Shown one piece after another: positions 59,701-64,000 of a DNA stretch of 64,000 nt (its first letter is position 1; the number at the start of each line of letters is the position of its first letter). Source of the stretch: Tritrichomonas foetus (Eukaryota > Parabasalia > Tritrichomonadida > Tritrichomonadidae); NCBI GenBank assembly GCA_001839685.1, contig MLAK01000649.1:1-64000 (forward strand), read 5' to 3'. The notes under the pieces are model-generated. The model did not search any database, was not told the DNA's origin, and saw only the letters and a list, made by a program, of their open reading frames with translations. A program made the translations under genes and the position numbers.

Positions 59701-61520
59701 CATGGTTATTATCTTTAATTTCTTTTGAACAGCATGATACAAGATGCTTAGCTTGCGCTTTATTAATGATGATATTTAAAGCAGATTACGATAATTCTGG
59801 AACTGTTGTGATTTCTTCAGTTGATATGATGGATTCATTAACTGCAGTTTTACTTGCAGTTCCACTTAAAAGTATTCCTATTTATAAACTTCTTCTCCAA
59901 AGGTTTATTGAATTAACCAAAACATATAACAATAAAACATTTGAAAAACTCCTTAATGAACGAATGGAAGCTTCCTTAATTATTTCAAATGTTGTTGAAG
60001 ATCAGAAAAAGTCAACTTTCCCACCTGAAATTCGTTGCCAACACATTATGAGAATTGCAGACCAATATAAAACATTTCCATCAATGCGATTAAAATGGCT
60101 TCTTGAAATTGTTAAAGTAGATACCGAATTAAAGAACTTTTCTTCAGCTTTCATTGCTCAACTTCATGTTTGCGCATTAATTGAAACAGTTGTTGAACAA
60201 TTACAAAAAGATAAAAATTCAGAGAAAGTTGACAAGTCATCTCAAAAATCCCAATCAAATTCTGAAAAAGCTGAAAAAGACGAAAATACTGGATTTTATT
60301 TGACAACAACCCAACCAATGAGAAATTCAACTAAAGCAAACATTTTCAATACTAAACAAGATTTTTCATTTATGCCTGGAGTCCTTGGTGAAGCCCAACT
60401 TGATGTAGCAAAACTTGCTAAAGATGCTGAAACATTATTGTCAGATTTCACCACAAATTTGCTTCTCGACAACCTTGATCGTGCAATCGAACTTGGAAAA
60501 AGCGCACAACTTCATTATTCATTAAGACCACTTCATTCTCTTCAATTGCGAATATATCAAAATATGCGAGATTATGCAAAAATTGCAAAAGTACTTGAAA
60601 AGCTATCAGATTCTATTGCTAATGTTCAAGCTAAAACAAATTGTACCTACGATACACCTTTATCTTTCTTTCTTGTGGAATATCGATCAGAAAATAATAC
60701 AAAAACACCAAATCGACAAGTTTTTTGTGTAGAATTCAATCAAATCAACCACTTTTTAAACGCAATCAACTCAATGAATCGATTTGATGGTTTGAAAGCA
60801 GAATATTGTACAAACCACTCTGAGAAATGTTCTGAAAAAGGGGTTTGCATTGTAAGACTGCATCCTGTAATGCAAAGCAAAACCGCCAATCATAAAAGTT
60901 TCATTCATAAAAATGAATTTGATCATTGCTTCAATAGCTTTGTTGCTTACAGCGCTATAAACAATGACACTAAAGAAGTTCATGTTGTTGAATGTACAAC
61001 AAAGGATTATTTGCCACATTATCGATGGGCAGCTGATGTTTCAAAATTATCCATAAAAAGTGAAACAATTTTTGATCATGTTGAACAACAGATTGATATT
61101 GCAGCCAAATTACTTGAAAAGGTTGCATCTGAATTCGAAGTATGGTATCCAATGAAGCCTGGAAAGCATCCTGAAGATAAATATGTAATCAAGGATATTC
61201 ATAGGATTTCAGCTGTTGTAAGACACGTTTTGAAAGGAAATGATGCTGTCGCAAACTTACTCGTCATTTTGAAGGAGAAAAAAGGAAAAGAAACCAAAAA
61301 ATTAGCAAAATTACTACAAAAGAGACTTGCAAGGCTCTTAAATATTTATAGGAGAGCTGTAAATGAACTTGAAGAGAAGCAGCCAAATGATCAGCTTCTG
61401 AATTTGTGTGAAGTGATGGCAGAAGAATTTGCTCAACAATTTAACCTCGAACCAATCGAAAAAATCGATTTTGTAGATAATTATGATCCAATGGATGATG
61501 GGATTGACTTTAAAGAGTGA
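56748..61520 (+). CDS. DOCK-family guanine-nucleotide exchange factor
   Basis: A 1590-residue protein with the architecture of DOCK/zizimin exchange factors, which activate Rac or Cdc42 at membranes. A C2-like DHR1 region is suggested near 285-460 (PTPIILAFDWSLNNVKFP). A long helical middle follows. The C-terminal part, from about 1120, aligns with DHR2: KWLLEIVKVDTELKNFSSAF, then LQLRIYQNMRDYAKIAKVLE, and a segment with FIHKNEFDHCFNSFVAYSA before an EVHVVECTTKDYLP segment and EQQIDIAAKLLEKVASE. Low-complexity inserts are common. DHR2 exchange uses a Val nucleotide sensor that I could not place with certainty. Probably cytosolic and cortical, in actin control; ARPC5 is encoded in this window. 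The start follows the Inr. Confidence 0.72.
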   Translation: MNSSKSETFINSIKEELRISASPRPPSGFYHQTTPEQLNFYNKWPRPAFDQSKYVYSYTPIKNYAPIKPQHFQNDLTPSEENSNFSGKLEFERIKEIMNMKADADDVPKISTVFPFDLSGYPKIPSSFNTPSYGWITFSLGKCNLPSKFEKLSIVGFIQLFDNKYKNASSEQIKFRVVNGEAIFTQAIASTINFPLYAKDQSILCVISRISEHSNNNVPIALNLATVINENGKFVSSSEFSKDWALFTNDYETTIKKILSEDENIEKVEIEFHFNSNFSEKLEREFSYSWSQTPNSNFCVCPLPILSYMPTPIILAFDWSLNNVKFPQNATRVFLKMFISDEVENIQKPKALKLFNGFEQGKFVDAFSTSIADVSQKVQFIEQVSIYVDREFKQHAHIAIHIYTIEKGAKEPSLFGLAALPFYQEGSPVNRGTYKLKIFEVKKPPKDLKNCIEKPTTKKSFVQCTFNLPSAYFPPLAVKNVIDALMPEQALPPNFKELPQEVYQRQILPMFGKLLTIIAPNTATHLIHFIDVFEDERNQVIHIIKTWIYNVMNPSLFGHNFINDLCSAFTTVIDENSKNSEEIKKICRTLPLVFDLLIISLTTPEIKYDKKYIIELLNRIPELICEVSNKKIGQFKAKLDNEGMNSNRRSFKEQSSEHVFELGASQIGNIPEAVKLNSSYANLLSCLLPLFGFDSISKLIFNHIHLITIRKKKRLDRANLSYLQFSFLMPFSYSEQFIVGLTSYCKISETSKMSAFVPILSQIFLILHVSFNSNDGEAVEVACKFFANICLATENVPEEVSQKIAFIIFPLINTISANYEGMTLKNRPKLQQAFIPIVLYILRFASHSLIRKFFTELGTSFQVHFLKFLQTVVRVVVDSLNMSRPLIMPNLLSNHIMNDMKPIPNKAGMSGNSSKIDLGMFDIATKHILRFISANMDLLGPHVEIVVNLFSSLYNSYQPIDNVKIFYVTVLKLIRTFPIARSLIAWLLSLISFEQHDTRCLACALLMMIFKADYDNSGTVVISSVDMMDSLTAVLLAVPLKSIPIYKLLLQRFIELTKTYNNKTFEKLLNERMEASLIISNVVEDQKKSTFPPEIRCQHIMRIADQYKTFPSMRLKWLLEIVKVDTELKNFSSAFIAQLHVCALIETVVEQLQKDKNSEKVDKSSQKSQSNSEKAEKDENTGFYLTTTQPMRNSTKANIFNTKQDFSFMPGVLGEAQLDVAKLAKDAETLLSDFTTNLLLDNLDRAIELGKSAQLHYSLRPLHSLQLRIYQNMRDYAKIAKVLEKLSDSIANVQAKTNCTYDTPLSFFLVEYRSENNTKTPNRQVFCVEFNQINHFLNAINSMNRFDGLKAEYCTNHSEKCSEKGVCIVRLHPVMQSKTANHKSFIHKNEFDHCFNSFVAYSAINNDTKEVHVVECTTKDYLPHYRWAADVSKLSIKSETIFDHVEQQIDIAAKLLEKVASEFEVWYPMKPGKHPEDKYVIKDIHRISAVVRHVLKGNDAVANLLVILKEKKGKETKKLAKLLQKRLARLLNIYRRAVNELEEKQPNDQLLNLCEVMAEEFAQQFNLEPIEKIDFVDNYDPMDDGIDFKE

Positions 61521-61926
61521 GTTCCCTTTTTCAATTTTCTTTTCTTTTTAATTGACGGTGATTTTTATTTTAATCGGACATTTTTATGCTTATTAAAATG
61601 TTAGTCATGAATGAATTTTTTATCTCCTAATTATCTTTTTTTTTTTTTTAATGTGACTAAAACCATTAACATAATGTCTATAAAATTATCAGTAAAGTAC
61701 TAGTTCAAAAAATAAGAAGTATTATGAAAGTTAAAATAAAAATTAAAAAATAAAAATCGATCATTTGATAATGAATGGAAAGTTATTGAATATTGAAAAC
61801 ATGTTCGTTTTCACCAGTACTTTTTAGATACTATCTAAGATACATTGACAGATAAAATAAATCAAAACATACAAACAGTTTATTAATAAATAAAAACAAA
61901 ATAAAAATAATTCTATTCTATAAAAT
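61521..61926. other. Intergenic between convergent genes
   Basis: About 400 bases of AT-rich 3' flank with a T run near 61640. Nothing was recognised. Confidence 0.5.
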
Positions 61927-64000
61927 CTAGTCACTTAATATTTTTTGAAGTATTTCAGAATAATTTCTGAGTACTTCCAATTTTTCTTCATCTTCAATCA
62001 CTTCTTTTTGCTTCAATTTCAAAACTTTAGCGAGCCGATTTCGTTCGAAACCATAAGCGATGCTGTTTCCTTGAATATGACGAAATTGGATTTTAGGATC
62101 ATTCATAATTTTCTTCCATTTCTTTTCACGTCTTTCTAAATTCATTAATTGAGCTTTACGCTCTAAATATTCATCGTTTTTCATATTTTTCAGTTCATTC
62201 AAGAACGCCCTTTTAGTATTCAAATTATTTTCTGCTTTTGCTACTTTTTCTTTAAGAATTAAAACTTTTTGCTTATGCTCATCAACTTCTTTTTCAATTA
62301 ATCGAATTTCAGGCTTATCTGAAGCAATTACTTTACGTTGCTGTGCTTCAAGTACAGGCCTCATTGAAACAGCTTCTTTAATTCTTCTTTGAAGGTCTTC
62401 ACTCTTTAAATTCACATCAAAATTTTGGGATCTTTCAATTTTCAATTGTTTTCTTAATTTTCGATTCTCTTCCTCCAGTTGGTGAATAGAATCTTCATCG
62501 AAGTCTAAATCGATATTTTGTTCTTGTAATTTTCTTAATTTCTCCGTAATTTTCAGTGATTTTTCATTGAGTTTTTGTTGAATTTTATTTTCTAAATTAA
62601 TTTCAGATTCCAATATTTTCACTCTTTCTGTTGAATCTTCAGATCCAATTGTAAGTGGAATTAATTCAGCTGTTAAATCAGTTTGTACTGATTTACAGTT
62701 TGAATATTTGGGAAATATTGGATCAGGATGTAAAGAAATATTATTCATATCTTGAGAAAGGTGCCATTTTTTATATGGTGTGATTTGATTAATAATATTT
62801 TGTTTAATAGCTTCAAGTTGACTTTTTCGCTCTTCAAGGTAACCTTGAAGTTGTTGAAGTTGTTCTTCATCGATAATATCAAAGTTTTCAGCTCGAGCAA
62901 TTGGCATCAAGTCACTCATGTGTCTATAATTGTTTTCTTGGTTGAACAGTGGCTCACGGAGCATTGGATCTCGGTAATTTCGGCGTGAACTGCGGCGAGG
63001 ATCCAAATTTGTACGAGGTGACTGAGGAGCAAAACTCATACTTGAATCAGGCTCATACATTTTTTGATTTTTGGCATAATCGCTGTAGTTTGGCGAGTTT
63101 GTAAGAATTTTCATACCACTTTCGAGAAAAGTGCTGGAATTCTGATTTGAATCAGCACTCTCATTAGATTCTAGAATGGGTCCATTTGGTGTCTCTTCAT
63201 TTGGATTTGCATTTTTTGCTTTGAGATCATTTTGAATCTGAGACATGTTATGTTCAATATTTTCTATTTTCCCTGTCATTTCATCATTCGTATCAGTGTT
63301 TTCATGTATTTGATTTGGTTTACTTTCAGATATTCCTTGTTCAAGGTGCTCTTCTTTTAGCTCACTTTCTTCGTTATTGCATTGTTCAGGATGCATTTCC
63401 TGTTTATCTAGACTTTGTGCTTGGTTTTCAGCAGGTTCTTGATTTTGACCAAGTGATACATTTTGATTGTTTTCATTTTCAACTTCAATTTCTAATTTCT
63501 CAATAATAGAAATGCATTCAATACTTAATTTATTTTCATTTCCTGAGATTATCTTTTCTGAATAATTTGTTTGAAATTCTTTTGTTTCTGTTTCAATTGC
63601 GAAGGAGTCAATTTGGATTTGGGAAAAATTTTGAATTTCCAATTTGCGTGAGTTTGAAAATGATTCATCATAATCACTGTGTTGTTGGTAAACCAAAAGA
63701 TTATCATTAAGTCTGAGTTGAGATTTTTTGTGGGTAGGCGGTGTAGAAAGAATCAAATCTTGAGAAATTGCTTTTGTTATTTGAAAATTATAATCTTTTT
63801 CGGGATTTTTTACCGTAATATCATGCAAATTTCCAATAGATAAAGGAACATGATGTGCTCGAATTTCAGGCTCGATAAAAAGAAATCCTTTTTCTTCTTT
63901 AAAACTGCTACTCATGGAAAGTTCAGGGAAATTTTCATCATCTTTAGATTTATTTACCGATTTTTCATTGTCAGTTTTTTCTTGTGGTTTTTCTGTGATT
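61927..64000 (-). CDS. Coiled-coil protein, 5' end beyond the window
   Basis: At least 690 residues. The first ATG in view is at 63915, but the frame stays open to the window edge (64000) with no stop and no Inr before 63915, so the true start lies outside. The first half is polar, with Gln/Glu/Asn-rich and acidic stretches (EPAENQAQSLDKQEM). The region of about residues 340-660 of the visible part is a long, highly charged coiled coil (for example QRRIKEAVSMRPVLEAQQRK and KAQLMNLERREKKWKK). No domain is recognised. A cytoskeletal, basal-body or flagellar scaffold is the usual role for such proteins, but this is a guess. The stop is TAG. Confidence 0.6.
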   Translation of the reverse strand, partial: ITEKPQEKTDNEKSVNKSKDDENFPELSMSSSFKEEKGFLFIEPEIRAHHVPLSIGNLHDITVKNPEKDYNFQITKAISQDLILSTPPTHKKSQLRLNDNLLVYQQHSDYDESFSNSRKLEIQNFSQIQIDSFAIETETKEFQTNYSEKIISGNENKLSIECISIIEKLEIEVENENNQNVSLGQNQEPAENQAQSLDKQEMHPEQCNNEESELKEEHLEQGISESKPNQIHENTDTNDEMTGKIENIEHNMSQIQNDLKAKNANPNEETPNGPILESNESADSNQNSSTFLESGMKILTNSPNYSDYAKNQKMYEPDSSMSFAPQSPRTNLDPRRSSRRNYRDPMLREPLFNQENNYRHMSDLMPIARAENFDIIDEEQLQQLQGYLEERKSQLEAIKQNIINQITPYKKWHLSQDMNNISLHPDPIFPKYSNCKSVQTDLTAELIPLTIGSEDSTERVKILESEINLENKIQQKLNEKSLKITEKLRKLQEQNIDLDFDEDSIHQLEEENRKLRKQLKIERSQNFDVNLKSEDLQRRIKEAVSMRPVLEAQQRKVIASDKPEIRLIEKEVDEHKQKVLILKEKVAKAENNLNTKRAFLNELKNMKNDEYLERKAQLMNLERREKKWKKIMNDPKIQFRHIQGNSIAYGFERNRLAKVLKLKQKEVIEDEEKLEVLRNYSEILQKILSD

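Noticed and set aside
1..64000. tRNA genes, rRNA, CRISPR arrays and transposons
   Set aside because: No GGTTCGA-type tRNA arm with a matching cloverleaf, no regularly spaced repeats and no transposase or integrase frame was seen.

Overview
The window is 64 kb of AT-rich nuclear DNA that looks like it comes from a parabasalid (trichomonad), probably Tritrichomonas or a close relative. The evidence is: long intronless genes; very short leader distances; a TCA-C/T-T/A-type initiator (the trichomonad Inr) 5 to 26 bases before many start codons; stop codons that often read TAAA; a DUF3447/ankyrin gene of the kind expanded in trichomonads; and a eukaryotic gene set (Rabs, TOR, DOCK, Arp2/3, axonemal dynein light chain, PPP phosphatases). 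No bacterial-style operons, tRNA, rRNA, CRISPR or intact transposon was seen.

Layout. 0-9 kb: Rab32-like GTPase, a degenerate EF-hand protein, an adaptin-like solenoid protein and a small coiled-coil protein. 9-18 kb: a SUN-domain membrane protein with a Pro-Thr linker, then a 2245-residue TOR kinase. 18-20.5 kb: a broken DUF3447/ankyrin gene preceded by a 39-base homopolymer. 21-25 kb: a small CAAX protein, a Rab4/2/14-like GTPase and an N-acylglucosamine 2-epimerase. 25-34.7 kb: two proteins of unknown function, a small acidic protein, a VPS9-like Rab exchange factor and a Pro/Gln-rich protein. 35.6-44 kb: a PP1-like phosphatase, the DNALI1/p28 dynein light chain, ARPC5, a Pol5/MYBBP1A-like HEAT protein and a RAD23-like UBA protein. 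45-52 kb: two paralogous LtaS/OpgB-type phosphoglycerol-transferase-like membrane proteins that flank a 3.5 kb gene desert. 53-64 kb: an ankyrin protein with a zinc-finger-like tail, a PP2A-class phosphatase, an ORC6-like protein, a DOCK-family exchange factor and a coiled-coil protein running off the window end.

Genes lie on both strands with no obvious co-transcription. Functional themes recur without being an operon: small-GTPase signalling and endomembrane traffic (two Rabs, VPS9, DOCK, adaptin-like), cytoskeleton (ARPC5, p28, SUN), and growth and replication (TOR, phosphatases, ORC6-like, Pol5-like). The points most worth following are the two bacterial-family LtaS-like genes with a perfectly identical 177-base tract, the TOR kinase whose catalytic His is Tyr, the PP2A-class phosphatase lacking the terminal Leu, and several broken or start-less coding remnants in the intergenic DNA. 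Several start codons were moved downstream to the first ATG after an Inr, because the longest open frames begin with GTG or TTG.
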